Assembly: GCA_032191485.1 (NCBI GenBank)
Contig: JAVDOI010000044.1
Span: 512,001 to 576,000, forward strand
Source of the DNA: Leptoclinus maculatus
Lineage: Eukaryota; Chordata; Actinopteri; Perciformes; Stichaeidae
Direction of reading: 5' to 3'
DNA: 64,000 bases
Part shown: in pieces, positions 45,004 to 59,040 of the stretch
Numbering within the stretch: position 1 is the first letter of the stretch
How the letters are laid out: every line of letters begins with the position of its first letter
Translations under genes and position numbers: made by a program
Notes under the pieces: model-generated
Seen by the model: only the letters and a program-made list of their open reading frames with translations
What the model was told of the DNA's origin: nothing
The model's database searches: none

Positions 45004-46458
45004 TTATAAGTAACTTATCTCCAGTGAGGTGCTCTGGTCCAATGCTTCCTCTGGCAGAGTTTTAATGCTCCCATTTTTGGTTCCATTGAGAAGCAACGGT
45101 ACAGTCAGCGTGGACCCGTTGGCTGCATCTTTCCCTTTCAAGTCCCCAGACTTGTCCTTCCTGTCTGGGGACGACAGCTCCTTCGCTCCTGGAGTTGCTC
45201 CTTTGTCCGACAACAGCGGCTGCGAGCTCTGTGGCTGGAAGCTGCCGTTGCCGTTTTGGGCGATTCTGTAGATCTCATTCATTTCAGAGACGTCTTCCTC
45301 GTCTTCCTCCTCTTCGTCCTTGATCGCCCGCCTCAGGCTCTCCCTGGGCTTTATCGCCGACCTGCCCTCCTTCTGCTGTTGGCGCTCCATGGGCTCGTGG
45401 TTCTCCACCTTCCTCGTGGAGCGGCAGAGGGCTTTCCGGAAGCCCCTCTTGAAGTTGTCCGACAGGAAGCAGTAGACGATGGGGTTGGCGCAGCTGTTAG
45501 CGTAGCCGAGCACGACCACGAAATAGTAAAGACCCTGGTACTCTGAGGGCAGCGACACCAGCAGGTTGATGATGTTGAGGGCGTAGAAAGGCAGCCAGCA
45601 GAAGACAAACACGGCGACAACAATCACGACCATGCGCGTCACTTTTCTCTCCGACTTCCTGCGCTTGGTAGAGGTGGCGTGGACCTTTTTACCCGAGCTG
45701 CGGACCTTGAAGACGATGAGCAGGTAGCAGAGGCAGATGATGAGAAGAGGGCAGAAGAATCCCACCGTGGAGGTGTAAATGATGAAAGCTGCCCGCCAGA
45801 TGTTAGCCGGCTGCGGCCAGGCGATGTTACAGGTACCTCCAGCTTTCTGGATGTTGGCAAAGATCACCACAGGTAGGACGACGAGAAACGACAGAGCCCA
45901 GACGGTGCCGTTCACCACTTTGGCCACCTGGGGACGCCGCCACTTTGACGACCGAATGGGGTGGACTACAGCGAGGTAGCGGTCGATGCTCATCACGGTC
46001 AGGCAGAAGATGCTGGTGAACTGGTTGATGGAGTCGACCGTCATCACCAGTCGGCACATGAAGGAGCCGAACGGCCACGACTGGAGCGTGTTCTGAACCG
46101 CCAGGAAGGGCAGGCCGAGCATGAAGAGCTCGTCAGCGATGGCTAAGTTGAGGATGTAGATGTTGGTCACCGACTCTATCTTTGAGTAGTGCAGCACAAT
46201 GTGAATCACCAAAGTGTTTCCGCCGAGGCCGATGATACACACGATTATGTATATGAGCGGTATGAGGACCCCCGCCACGCTGAGACCTGAGGACACATCT
46301 GGGATGGTGATGTTGGTGGGGTTTAACAGCGTCTCGTTCAGATCGCTGTCGTTGAACATGAGCAGAAACAGGGGGAGTCCGGGCGACGCGCTGGTGAAGC
46401 TGCCGTTCTCCCACGCCTCATCCGTCATCTCTAGCACGGGAAGCGAGACGGCACCCAT
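45004..46458 (-). CDS. sstr3: Somatostatin receptor type 3
   Basis: This intronless reading frame of 484 aa starts at MGAVSLPVLEM. The longer frame upstream begins at TTG and crosses an acceptor (ccccccaacag), so it was not used. It is a plasma-membrane, Gi-coupled GPCR for somatostatin peptides; in mammals SSTR3 sits in primary cilia. Visible features: N-glycosylation sequons at Asn18, 36, 41 and 49, TM1 from about 61, ligand-binding Asp142, DRY (159-161), the Cys135-Cys210 pair, the family signature YANSCANP (319-326) and NPxxY (325-329). The long tail has the acidic run EEEEDEED and ends EISYL, close to the mammalian SSTR3 tail and its ISYL end, which separates it from SSTR2 and SSTR5. Parts of TM5 to TM7 look SSTR5-like, so a small doubt remains. 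The synteny with eif3d and apol supports sstr3. Confidence 0.92.
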   Translation of the reverse strand: MGAVSLPVLEMTDEAWENGSFTSASPGLPLFLLMFNDSDLNETLLNPTNITIPDVSSGLSVAGVLIPLIYIIVCIIGLGGNTLVIHIVLHYSKIESVTNIYILNLAIADELFMLGLPFLAVQNTLQSWPFGSFMCRLVMTVDSINQFTSIFCLTVMSIDRYLAVVHPIRSSKWRRPQVAKVVNGTVWALSFLVVLPVVIFANIQKAGGTCNIAWPQPANIWRAAFIIYTSTVGFFCPLLIICLCYLLIVFKVRSSGKKVHATSTKRRKSERKVTRMVVIVVAVFVFCWLPFYALNIINLLVSLPSEYQGLYYFVVVLGYANSCANPIVYCFLSDNFKRGFRKALCRSTRKVENHEPMERQQQKEGRSAIKPRESLRRAIKDEEEEDEEDVSEMNEIYRIAQNGNGSFQPQSSQPLLSDKGATPGAKELSSPDRKDKSGDLKGKDAANGSTLTVPLLLNGTKNGSIKTLPEEALDQSTSLEISYL

Positions 46459-46496
46459 GTGATGTGCTCTTTCTGTCGCTTCGTCCTTCTGTTGTC

Positions 46497-46511
46497 TCAG
46501 CTCCCGCCCAT
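46497..46511 (-). promoter_or_regulatory. Short upstream reading frame (MGGS) in the sstr3 leader
   Basis: An ATG just inside the exon opens a five-codon frame ending in TGA, 38 bp before the main ATG. It could dampen translation. The exon's acceptor lies just upstream, so a non-coding first exon exists elsewhere. Confidence 0.5.
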
Positions 46512-46529
46512 CTGTTCTGTTGGGGGGGA

Positions 46530-49500
46530 AAATCAATTAGTTATCTAACTGAATCATTTTCTATTTTTGTGTAATTTCTGAGGAGACTGGAAAGAAATAA
46601 AACACATCTTTGTCTCCTAAGGACAAAAGAGAGATTCTTTACAGACACGGTACGCTTACGTCCAATGATTAAGTGCTGCTGACTTCAAAAGTACATTTCT
46701 TTCTTTATTTGAAAAACTGTATATTTGCACATTTTTAACCTTGAAAACATCCAGCAGGTATTTGACTGAGATCCAACAAAAGGTGTTTGAGTCAAGTTAT
46801 GCTGCATAGTAATTTTTGCTGATATGATCCTGTTGTTTTAGGGACATTTTAGTTTAAATTATTTTGAAATGACTACACATTGACTTTAAAGATATGTAGG
46901 AGATTTGTTAATTATATCAAATCTACCTGAATGTTGTAACTCAGAAACACAAACCAGAAGGGAAACATTTATTTATGATTACAGGATGGTTTAATTCTTT
47001 TCAGGGTCATTTTTTAAATCTGAGTGCCTGTCACATTTGATGAATGCTTCATAATTTGCACATAACGTTTAGCATCTTAACATTGTACATGTTTACCATT
47101 GGATTTTAATCATGGTTACATTTTTTAAATAAAAGCAGACTGCTGATGATCCTTTCCTCAAGATTATACAAGTAGCAAAGAGCATAAGGCTATTAATGTA
47201 TGCAGAAGATGCCTACAGATGTATTTGTTAATGTAGAGTAAGAATGAATTTGAAAAACGTTGATTGTACTGTTTTACCGTCGATAATGTTGCCTGACTTT
47301 ACACTGCAGTAAATCCCACACTCAGACAAAATGCTGATTGCTTTTTCTGTTCATGAATGGATCCCAAAGGTTGTTTTTATACGAGACACTAAAACGTGTT
47401 TCAATCAATTGCATGTTCCATTATTTAAATATACTTTGAGACTATTTTAATATGCAACAGACCCTCGATACAAACTTAGTGAAAGTAATCAAAAAGCGAG
47501 AAATTAAATATATTTTCTATATATTCTGGTGCATTCTCTTTTCCAATACATTTCAGATGAATGGCTGCAGTGTTGAAGTAATTCACAATTATGTTGCAAC
47601 AGAGCTCATGAGTATAGTGATATTACAATGAGAGGAAATGTTTGCAAACACATCCACCATTTCAGTGATTTACTCAGTTTGGGGTCTTCGTACATTGAAA
47701 TTCTGTAATGAGAACTGAGAACAAAACAATCATTAAAAACTGTAATGTCATCAACATGTTTACAATGAAAAACACAGGAAGCAGGCAAAGATAACACTCA
47801 GAGCGAGTAGCAGAGAGACAAAAAGAAAAACAAAGGATACTGATAAAACGATGCAGATGGGGATGAGGTGGATATGAATCGATGTGTCAGACAGGAAACA
47901 ATTAAAACTGGGTGAAGATGGATGTTTGCAGGTAGATTGATTTGACCACAGCAGCTATATTTGGTCGGACTATTGATACGGCAGCTAAATTAAACAGAGT
48001 GTGTTCCCACATGTGGGCCATGCTGATAATTGATATTTCATTGGCAACCCAGCAGCTTTCTGGTTAACATGAACTGAACATCCAGTAATGGGAGAGGAGA
48101 GTCGGCTGTCAGACACTAACTGGAGCTGACACTGTTGGTAAATATCTTCTAGCAGATGGTGCACTCGCCCACACATTCATACAGTCATTTTAATTTAGAA
48201 ATGAAGAAGAAACAAAAGAATGAGCATTTATTCGGGTTAATATTAGCTTTAGTGTGAGGCTAAGGATGTCAATGTTGGTCCGTCGGTCCAGAATTAAATA
48301 TCTCAACAACACAGATGGATTGTCACTTAATTTTGTACAGACATTCATGTTCCCCAGAGGATACATTGTAATGAATTTACCTGCAAAAATATCAGCCTCA
48401 GCTGTACTTTGTGTTCAGCAATGTTAGCATGCTAACGCGCTAAACTAAAACCAAAGCATGATATACGTTAAACCTGCTTTTCAAGGAAAATCAAGTTTAA
48501 AGCTTAATATATTCTGCATAATTCCAATAATTTCAGACCCCAGCTGGAGATCTGAATTGATTAAACCATCAAATTATACTCTTAGTTAGTTTTCAATTTG
48601 CCTTCCTGAGAAACTGATTAACAATAATTTTTATCGGTGGAAGTCGGCACATCAAACAATTTATCTTTAAATTGCATGCGATTCCTAAAACCTATTGTAT
48701 ACTCCGTGTTATTATTAGAGCTTATGAAAACAGATGGGACGGCTTGCATGCAATGCTAAGATAAATGGTTTTAATCCGGTTGTGACTCACAGGAGCTCTG
48801 CTGGTAATGTTGAGAAAACAGAACAAAAATACAGAATATTCAACGATCCAAACCTTTCACACCAAGACCGACACAAATATTGTAAATATTTGCAATGCAT
48901 GCAACAAAAAATTAAACCATCACACAATTATAGATTCATCATTGTCTTTACGAAAATAAACCCCGTAAATCGTTATTCCAAGTGAACAATTATATTAAAG
49001 TTGTCATGTTATTGTAACGAGTGTCTTCATTGCACAGGTTTTTATCATTCATGACTGGACTGAATCATATGTGTTTATTATATTTATATGTTTATTATGT
49101 CGAAATATAATACTCTAAGATTTAATGGTCAGTTTACAATCAGCCTTAAAATACCTCCGGGTCTCAATGGATTTCTCAAGGAAAGACAGTGAGCTCATAG
49201 ATAAAATTAATTTAATGCTGTCGCTAATCCTCTATTGTCAGGTTAACGTATACCTCTCACAACGTCTACATGTTATTTCTGACATGTTTAATGTCCGCAG
49301 CAAAACGTCAGCTAATGCACTTGGAAATGAATTGTTCTCTATATATAACGTGAGCAAAAGTTATTTTTTTTATTGGTTGGTTTGTTTATATCTGCTTCCG
49401 AAAATTTGCAGATTTATGTAGCTGCACTGAAAAATACTATTTGTTGTGAATAGGCTCATAGAAATAAATGGGTTCCAATTTGTAAATTGACAAATTATGG

Positions 49501-50900
49501 GCAATTGTACTGCAAATACCTTAAGTATCATCAAGAAAATGATAGTTACTTTCAACAAACTGAAATTAAATGTAACACAATACTATATACTACAAATACA
49601 AGTACAGTACAACAGGCATTCACGTATGCAGTTTCATTTCACTCTTCATCAACTACACAGCTGTACCACAGAGAAGTCAATCTTTTACCACAATAAAAGC
49701 ATCACCATTTCAGAGGAAATATCTTCGACCATCTCCTTTTTTTCAAAATGTTTGATGTTGCCTTCAGAAAATCAACAGTGAGAAAAACACAGATGTGACC
49801 TGAACTCATTGATACAGTTCATCAAACAAACTGACTCAAAGGTTATTGTCACCTCGATGGTGACAGCTGCAGAGTCTATTAAAGAAGGCTTCCAGTGTCT
49901 TTGCCTTCCTGGAGTTCAAGTTAAAAGACACATGAAAAACAAAGAGAAAAAACAACAAAGAAAATCAAGAAAAGTGTTGTGTGTCTTTTATATGAGACCA
50001 GAGTAGTTTCTCTGATTTCACCGCAACGTCACATTAATCATTTTTCAATATCTCCCAATTCCTTGTGATTGCAGACATTTCACATTGAATTTGGCAATCT
50101 GGATCACCATGGAAACCAGAGAAGGAGAAAACCCAGAGATCAGTGTCCTAAATCAAACACAACCAAATAAACGGGAGCACATGGCAGCAAAACGAGGAGA
50201 GATTTTTACCCTTCTTCTCCAGTGAAACACAATAAATACGCACTTTGTGATGAATGAGAGATACAATAGAATAAAAACAACGACAGCTCAGGTCGAGCTC
50301 TCATGCAGCCATTGAAGGGTAATTCCATCATAACCAGGATTAGATCCATATATTGGCTTCCTTGAACCCTGAGCTGATCTTGTACTTTAATTAAATATCA
50401 GCTATTGACCAGAAATGTAAAAATGTAAATCACGGCTGCAATCTGTGAAACCACAGAGATGTTATCTGTGATGCTCCTTTGCATTTATTATTGATTCAAA
50501 TACAATTGTCTCCGTCCATTGATTAGTTGTTGTGCGTCAGCATATTTTTTTCAAATCTTGTCCCAGTTGTCTCGTTTTGCCACAGCAGCTCCGGCAGTGT
50601 GCATGCAGATATTACATTTGGTTAGATTGTTGCCAGTTATCATCATTCATGTGTGAAGATTAATCTTTTTAATATTGCTAAACTTGCTTTTGTTTTCCCT
50701 GCATGTTCACACCGTTCTAAACAGAACATGTTCTGGTTTCATCGTTAGTGAAGTCCAAACAGACCCAAAATATAAGAAATGGCTGGTTAATAAGTCAAAA
50801 GGAACAGAAAGGTTTTATTTTTATGCCACTTGTGTTGTCCAGCAGTCGGCCAGAGAACAAAAGAAACCACAAAATAAGGGCGAGAGCGACCACTTCATGC
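46530..50900. other. Gene-poor region upstream of sstr3, part 1
   Basis: No gene was recognised. The fish repeat with 'cattcatgttccccagagg' and 'gttagcatgctaac' lies at 48250-48460. A repeat at 49630-49790 ('aactacacagct', 'gatgttgccttcag') recurs in the same orientation at 55530-55690. The first exon of sstr3 may lie here but cannot be placed. Confidence 0.5.
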
Positions 50901-51400
50901 AACATATCATCATACAACGGTTCATATGATATCCAACGAAAAAACATAATCCTCATTTTTCGTGCATTTTCCTACGAAAGTCCAGCAACACGTGTCAATT
51001 TCTGCTCGTTACATGAATACAGTATTTTCAAACAACTCAGTTAGGTTTAGGAAACAAAACTACTGAGTTAGGTTTAAGAAAAGATCATGAAATAAGGTTT
51101 CGGAAAAGATTGTCGTTTGGGTTAAAATAACCACCGAAGTGCTGTTACTGATGGAGGCAAGTTATGTGACAAATAAATCCACATTGACTCCTGACTAAAA
51201 GATCACTGTTTGTTGGACTCATCCACATCCCCTCCCGCCCGCCAGGTGTGTGTTTTAGTGGTCTTTATACTTCCTCGTCCAAGATTACGTGGATAAAATA
51301 CGGAAAAACATTTTGTGGGATATCTACGAATTACGGCGCATTACTTTTCGTAGGTAGGATGCTGGATCCAGCCTGCGTCATACCTTTTGGGCAGATCGGA
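50900..51400. repeat. Dispersed repeat with 'ggtttaggaaac' core and inverted ends
   Basis: The core 'gttaggtttaggaaacaaaactac' family recurs in opposite orientation at 57690-57990. The outer parts face each other loosely: 'cctacgaaagtccagca' near 50970, against 'cgtaggtaggatgctgg' near 51350. It is probably a DNA-transposon relic. Confidence 0.5.
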
Positions 51401-54400
51401 TAGCAGATATCACGTAAGCTAAGAAGTGTAAATTAAGACGTATTTGTTTGTGTTGGCTTTGGATAGGTGTTAGCTACCCAGCTGTTACTGATATCGGATA
51501 CTAACCAAACCGCTTGAAATGTACCTGGTAAAGAAGTGTTATCGATGTGACTTTTGTCATCTGATCGTGCTAGGACGCATTCAAATCAGGACAATCTATC
51601 AAATGTAGGTCTCACTGACTCTGGGACCTCTTTTCTATACTATTTCAAACAATCAATGAATCGAGAAAACAATAAGCACATTAGTAGATGATTAGTAGAA
51701 TCATCTCTTTCAGCCTGCAGTGCAGCTGTAACATCAACTGTGACCCCTCAGAGAAATCAATTTACTCCCTCATCTGAAACGCCCTGAAGTCTGATATCTG
51801 CATTGTCTTTGTCACATTTCATTCCGCCTCATTAATCTTCGTACGAAACACTTGAAGACCTTTCAGGCCCGACAGACGTCTCTGAAAGAGGAAATCCATT
51901 CAGGTTGTAAATTGAGGTTCTGAACTGCTGCTGGTGTCACGTCCTCGTCTGTCTGTCTTTTCTTAGAATGACGCGACGGGAGAACAATCAGTGTAGGTCA
52001 TGTGACCAACGCACCAACATTCAATCTGAATGTTAACTATCAGACTGATTGAGATCTTTCTGCTTTGACTGTAAAACCAAAAGATGCAACTCTATGAGGC
52101 CAAAAGCAGGACACTTTGTGAGAACATCAGATGAAGAGGACACCCGGCTATAAATAAATCCGTATTTGAATCTTCCGATGTCCGCTGCTTTTGATTGGTC
52201 GGTGTGATCTGTATCCAGGACTCATCTCTTGTGGTCACGCTGTGACTGGTGACACATTTATTCCACTTTGTTTATCCACCGATTCACTCTGGACAGTTTT
52301 AAATGATTCATCTGCAAGAAATAATGTTTTATATACGACTAACTTGCAACAGCAAATATAATTTCAAGGAAATGTTGAAACTGAAAACAGTAAAATGTTT
52401 ACTGTGATTTCCATCAAAATGTCCAGTCGTGCAATAAAAATATAAATCTTTTTAAAACCTAATTTTATTATTAACACAAATGTTTTTATTTATATATTTA
52501 TTTGTTATTATTCTTTTAGTCTTTCATCTAATTTTTACATTTATTTTTCATAAATATTTTTTGATTATTATAATTTTTTTGTGTTGCTCTTTTAAACTGT
52601 ATTGTTCTGACTTTGTATTGATATGTTTTATCTTTTCTCTACAGCACCTTGGAGCTACATCTGTCCTGATTGTGGTTTAGTACAAAACAAGACGCATTAT
52701 ATTAAAAGTGACTTTGCACTGTAAACAGACACACTAGCTGCACTTCTGTTGTATTTCTGCTGTTGTATTAAATTCCACTTCCTGTTACAACCAGGAGGTA
52801 AATCTCAAGGATTACAACTTTTAATTGTTTTGTCAGATTAGGTCTCTCAGTTCATTCACACAATCTTGGACTAATCAAACTAAAGTGCCGTCAGGTGGTA
52901 GAACAAACCTGCAGCTATCAGAGCGGCTGAAGGTGAAAGTCTCCTTATCTCAAACATGTTTCTTGGAAGTGACCTGGACACAAATTACAAGTACTACAAA
53001 CGAGAAGTACATTTCTTCACAGTGAGTTCTGGAATAATTTAGCAAACATGAGAATGTTGCACTGATTAAACAAAACCATTTACGACTAACAGTAACGTGT
53101 TAAGAATGAGGAGGTTTTGAATCGTCTGTGAAAATCATTTCTCACAATATAGACAATTACGTTTTTCCTAAATTAACATTTTTGGATAATTTACCAGTTG
53201 AACTTAAAATAAGTAAGATGCACTATAAACTCGTACATAAATAAAAAAAATAGCTCTTTCACATTATATTACTTTTTTAATCACAAATTTATACACAAAT
53301 ATGTTTTTGGAAGTCCTCAGAATAAGGTTTCTCAGTAGCTTCCAAAGTGATGGCCCTATATATAAAGAGGTCTGGTTAAATTTAAAGATCCCTTTCAGAC
53401 ATGTTTAAAGTATTATTAGGAGACACAATGTCCTTATAGCTTCTTATAACTACATTATAGTGAGTTATAAACCATTCATGAAATGTTTATAGGAGTGCTC
53501 ATGTAAATGCTCTCGGCACACAATCTATGTGACAAGGGACAAAATATAAGCACATAATATAATATCAATCATCAACACAATGATGATAAACTGCAGGTAA
53601 ACAAGGTGAGGAAACATTTGTCTCATGCAGGTTTGAACTGCAGGAGCGGAAATGCCAACATCTTAGCTGTGGAGCGCCGAGCCGAGCGTCCATCACAAAG
53701 GTCAGAGTCTCTGACAGCCGGAGCACTTGAAAGGTTCAGAGTATTTCAGAGAGGAGCTTTGTCCTCCTGACAGCAGCCCAGATCAACAGATCAACAGAGG
53801 TGTTCAGGTGCACACCGAGGGGCACATCAGTTTCTACTTTCCTTCAGAATTATCTTTTCATGCCACTTTAAACTCGCTTGTAGTGCTGAACCTGAACAGA
53901 GAAGTATTACCTGAATCTGCAGCTCCCCTCAGCTTCACTGTTTTGGTTCACTGTCACTGTTTTAATGTGCATTTTCAATTTGCACAAAAAATGACTGGAC
54001 TTGAAAAAAGAGGTGGGAAATATGGTGCATCACTGCAAACTGCAATGGAAACAGACTTTGTGAATAAATGATGACGTACATGTGACTTGTGAGCTGAAAA
54101 CATCCAATCGGTGTCAAGCGATGAGGAGACTGTTTCATTAATACATGAAACAAACAGAAATGCCTCATTTCCATCATGTTTTCCAGTTCATTTTTAGATC
54201 GTTTGACATTTGACTGGAGCTTTTAATGACGTCATCTTATTGTGTCTTCTTCTTCTGCAACGGCTTGATAGAAACGACTGGAATCCTAATATTCACAAAA
54301 CAATAGTGGTGGGAAACACAATCATTTGCATTTTCTTTTGCTGCTTTTCTGGAAATTTGGTTAAATTCAATTTCAGTACCTGCTCAGCAGCAAACAGTAC

Positions 54401-55530
54401 ATTGTGTGTGTCACACAGCCGGTGAACATAGTGGAGCGTTTAGCAGCTAAAGTGACAGAAATGTCCCTCAGGAGTTGGTGGAGACCAAAATCAGAGATGA
54501 AAGAGAGAGAATACTGGACTAAGATTCATAAGGTGACACAAACACAAAGATTCCTAATAAATCCTCATGTTGCTCTGTAACTGCTGGATGTCTAAATAAA
54601 GCAACTGTTTGCGAACACGATCAACATATCAACTTAAAAGCTGATGATATGTCAGTTCTGTGTTCAGCTTGTTTTGTTGGCGAAGAGATAAAGATGAGCA
54701 TTGCATCAACTCTTCCCTCATCTCACCTATGGTGGCTGCACAGTAGGAAGAAACTGAACCTGTAAATGTAACTGCATTCAAAATGGAATTAAAAAAATGA
54801 GGGGGAACATTTTTTAATTGATTAATATAGTTTTAATTTGACGCTGTCTAAAACACGTGAGGTCAAAGTTTAAAGACACATTTAATCCATCGTTCAAAAT
54901 GTTCACTCCTGCTTCACAAAGCCAATCATGCCGGAGTCATTGTGTGCCGACGTGACTCGGGAGTGAGAAAGCAGGTGAGGGTCATGGCAAAGGACATTAG
55001 CAGAGCTGTTTGAATAGCCTATTTGTCCAGCTCTCTTTTGTATTTTTCCTCTTGAGAGCCGAGAGTGAACATTCAGCGCTTTGCCAAGCGGCCAACTGAA
55101 TGTTTGGCCCTGAGCAGACGCGAGGGGAGGAGAATGGAAAATTATTATTATAGTTCACAACATAGAAGGAAGGTGATACAAAAATGTTAATAAATGCTGC
55201 GAAATTGGTTAATAGCTTCATATTGAATAAGATATGGCCTTTACGTTAGCGTATCTAAAAAGTGTATAAAATACAGAAGTGTTTTCCCATCGGACTAATA
55301 TTGAGCTGCGATAAATACGCTTAGATATCACATATGAGTAAACCATGATCCTAATTTGAGTCAGCAGAGTGAAAGGTGGATCAGTCTGGCAGTAACCACA
55401 GCAACAATACAGATGCTAAACACTTTTACTTTAAAAAAATAATTATAATCTAAGCACGTTTCTTTTGGTCTACAGCCACATGCTCTCTGAGGTGCCCTGA
55501 ATAAGACATTAAGGTAAACAGAGGCCGGCC
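51400..55530. other. Gene-poor region upstream of sstr3, part 2
   Basis: No gene was seen. The stretch 54985-55145 is less A/T-rich than its surroundings and has the inverted words acattcag and ctgaatgt. It may be a conserved non-coding element, but only alignment would show it. Confidence 0.4.
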
Positions 55531-58500
55531 ATTTCATTTCACTCCTCGCTAACTACACAGCTCTACTTCACAATATTTACTCATTTCAAAAGAGAGTTAT
55601 GTCACAAATATGTTCGACCGTCTATTTCAGTAAACTCTGACTTCTTTTTAAATGTCTGATGTTGCTTTCAGACTGTCAGCAGAGAGGGCCGTGTGTGCTG
55701 AGTGGTATCGATCTTTTGGTCTCGGGAAGATTTCACTAAATACCGAGCTATTCTGTCTGAATACGCTGCAATTAAAGGGAGCATCTCCAACCATTAGATA
55801 TCACCATGAAACGTCCCCAGTTGATTACTTACATCGGGGGAATTCTTTTATTTTGTATTACAAGTTTTCTGAAATGTTATGTTTAAACCAGGCAATAAAA
55901 ACAGAAATTAGTCGGCAATTTTGCACTTTAGGTTCCCTCGTCTCGAAGTCATTGTGTTTTTTGAATGGGTTTTTCGTTAGACGCCTGAAAAGAGTCTGTG
56001 GTTAACACAAGTTTAAGAGATTTTAAAATGTAGTTCTACCATTAAAATATGTCAGTAAACTTTGAAGCTTTAAAGTGTCGTAAAAAAGGCGGTTGCTATG
56101 AAGTGGCTAAATAAGACTATACAATCTTTCAACCTTTATAGATGTATGATACAATTATATTCATTTTGAAGACACTACAGGTGAATAGGGTAAAATAAAA
56201 AATAAAATAAAGTAGGTTTCTTCCCAAGTTGATTACTTACATTAAGACAAATGTTTTTAGTATTACAAGAGATTTGATGTTTAAATATGCAAATTAGGCA
56301 TTATCTAATGCTAACTTTTGGTGAATTTAGGAGAAATCTACAAACAACAGTCGACAAAGTAGTAAAATAAGGATGTTTTATTTCCACTATTCTGAAAGAA
56401 GACATATTCTCCAATCTCAAAATTGATCAGTGCATGAAACTATATTGTTGCCTTAAGTCTTATCATCCTTGTGCATTTCATTTGATTGTTTCAATCATTT
56501 TGCTGCTTACCTACTAATTTATTACAAAGTCATACAGTTATTATATTCATCTGTATAATAAAACTTAAATATGTACTCTGAACTGCATCTGTATCCATGT
56601 GCAGTTAAATACTTTAGATGATAATCAGTTTGTCAGGTTGCGCTCGTCCTTGTTGACAGACTGTTGAAAGCTGCTCTGCTGACGACTTTTCACACCATGT
56701 GTCGTCTCTCACACGTCAAAAAGAATAACTCAGCGATATCACGCTTTGTTTGCTGGTTTATTTAATAGTTTAGCCGATGGTGGATTCACATAAACAACAC
56801 ATGACGCTCAACAACTCTGCAATATTTAGAGGAGGATGAATAACAGCTTTAGATCCGTACACCTTTTTACAGGAGAGGATCAGTGAACTGGTCTCAGTTC
56901 TATTAGATATTCTTTAATCCATGGAGTCCAAAATGTATTCACAATCTGCTGTCTGTATTTCCACCGACAGACCTTCATTTGTGTTACAAAGTCTTCGGCG
57001 TAACACGAAACGTCTGAACGCTAAACTATGTCTTGAGATTTACAACACAAAGATTCATCAAAATCTACTCCTGTGGCCTCAAGGTGCTAAAATCTGCTGA
57101 CAACAAATTAGAAAGGTACCGTGTTTTTTCCAGTTGTCTTCGTGTTATTATCCAGATTCTGTCTTAAAGACTGGAACACATCTCTTGTTGAGAACATTTT
57201 TTTCACAACCATCTCAGAAAATTGTTTATTCGGAAGAATGCAGGGATGCTTTGGCTCAGACTTCCTCCTGTCATCTGTACTCTACCTTCCTCTTTTAGTA
57301 TTACATTGTCATCTACAAAAGAACTGAGAGGGTGAATTGCAACCAGAAGTAAGGAGCTCAATACAACCAAACGCTGAATAAGACGTTTTTCGTCGATCAA
57401 AATGTTACAATTAACATTAATGAATCAATGACAGTCATCCTGCTCCGTTCTCCACATTCATCCAAGAACTGTTTACACACTACTTTTGTATTTCCACTAA
57501 CTGTGTGTACATGTTTTTCATTCCACATGTCTTTTATCTCTCCAGAGTTCGTGCTCCATTTAAACAGATTCATTTCTTCATCTTGCAAGATAGCTGTGGC
57601 TTGCATGGTTAAACTGATGGTACACTAGGTCAGGCTGTGGTCTCATCCAGCATTTGTGAATGAGGAAGTATTAAGACCGCAAAAGCACACACATGGCGGG
57701 TTGTAGTGGAGATGAATGTGTCCAACAAACAGCCGTCTTCTTTCAGCCAGAAGACCGCAGTTCTTTATAAATGTGAAGGGAAATATACATCCGTAATTCC
57801 ATAGTTACTTTAACCCCAACAATGATCTTTTCCTAAACCTAACCAAGTAGTTTTGTTGCCTAAACCTAACTGGGTTATTTCCTGTGAAAAAGAAAGTTTG
57901 TTTTGAAAAGGCTGTACGCATGTCACGAGCGGAAGTGTGACTGGCTTTCGTAGGAAAAAAACTTCCCTGTATTCATCATAAAAGTGGCACATTAGTTTTA
58001 AATTTCTTAAAGAGCTGATCAAAACGTCTCTTGGCAACATCATAATTGGAGCGCAAGTCACTGTTCTCATTTTATCTTCCTCCTTTAAACTGGACAGATT
58101 TTTCCAAAAACTGTATGATCTTGTTGTAGTCTAACCCTAACCCTAACCCAACCCCCAAATAATCAGGTAAATGTACGTCACTGACGAGGTGCGTTTGTTT
58201 AATGCACCTTAATAATTGTTACTAACACTCATTGCTTTGACTGAAGGGGACTCAGATGAGTTTATCAACATTTTTATCAGCTGGGATCTTCTCTCATCTT
58301 TTTTTGCAAAATTTGTTAATGACTTAGTTCCACAAATTAAAGAAGCTAATTTGGGTGTTAAAACCCTGAAATATTCTTGTTTGCTCACTTTGTCTCAAAC
58401 ACCTCACACATACATGGACATATACACAGCCCCCTGGCTTGTATGGATCTATGGTGTTTCATCTGCCGAAGTGGAATGGATATATAGTAATATGTATCAC

Positions 58501-59040
58501 ACATTGATACAATGTCACTCATTCATTCAGGGGCTTAGAGGTGCGAACAAGGCTTCTCCTCTGAGCTCGGTGAGTCAGACGGACTTAATAAACCCAGTGA
58601 ATTCACACCAAGCCTGGCGTCCAATCCTGGCTTTAGATCTAAGCTTGGCTGCCGTCTACAGGTTTTCTCTGTGAGTTAGATGCCAATCTTAAGTGCTGAG
58701 GGATACAAAATAACATCAGAGCAAGATGGAAATATCTTGTTAACCTTTCTCTTTCCTTTTTGAGGGATGAAAACCTGCACCTCTCTTTACATAAATGTAG
58801 GCAATTTAACACGTCAATCACATGTCTGAAGACAGTTTGTGAAAAGACAATTTTATGTTGCTACTGTAGCTGTAAAATAAGTCTCTAAAGAGATTAAGAA
58901 AAGAAAATCAGACATGCTGTCTTCCTCCCGATATTTTCATCTTTCATTCATGCATGAATACATGAATATCCAGCAAAAAGTTTTTCATTCAGCTTCTGAG
59001 CAAACAGGAATCAAACAAGTTCCCAACTTAAAATATAGGA
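55530..59040. other. Gene-poor region with repeat fragments
   Basis: 55530-55690 pairs with 49630-49790. A local duplication joins 55816-55890 and 56222-56290 ('gttgattacttacat'). 57690-57990 is the inverted partner of the 51-kb repeat. Two or three telomere-like CCCTAA units occur at 58133-58150. The longest open frame (58216-58674) begins at TTG and matches nothing I recognise. Confidence 0.45.

Noticed and set aside
58133..58150. Telomere-like CCCTAA units
   Set aside because: Only two or three units inside a dispersed 'cctaaacctaac' repeat; not an interstitial telomere.
58216..58674. 152-aa open frame
   Set aside because: It begins at TTG, has no recognised domain and no splice or promoter context. 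Chance is likely.
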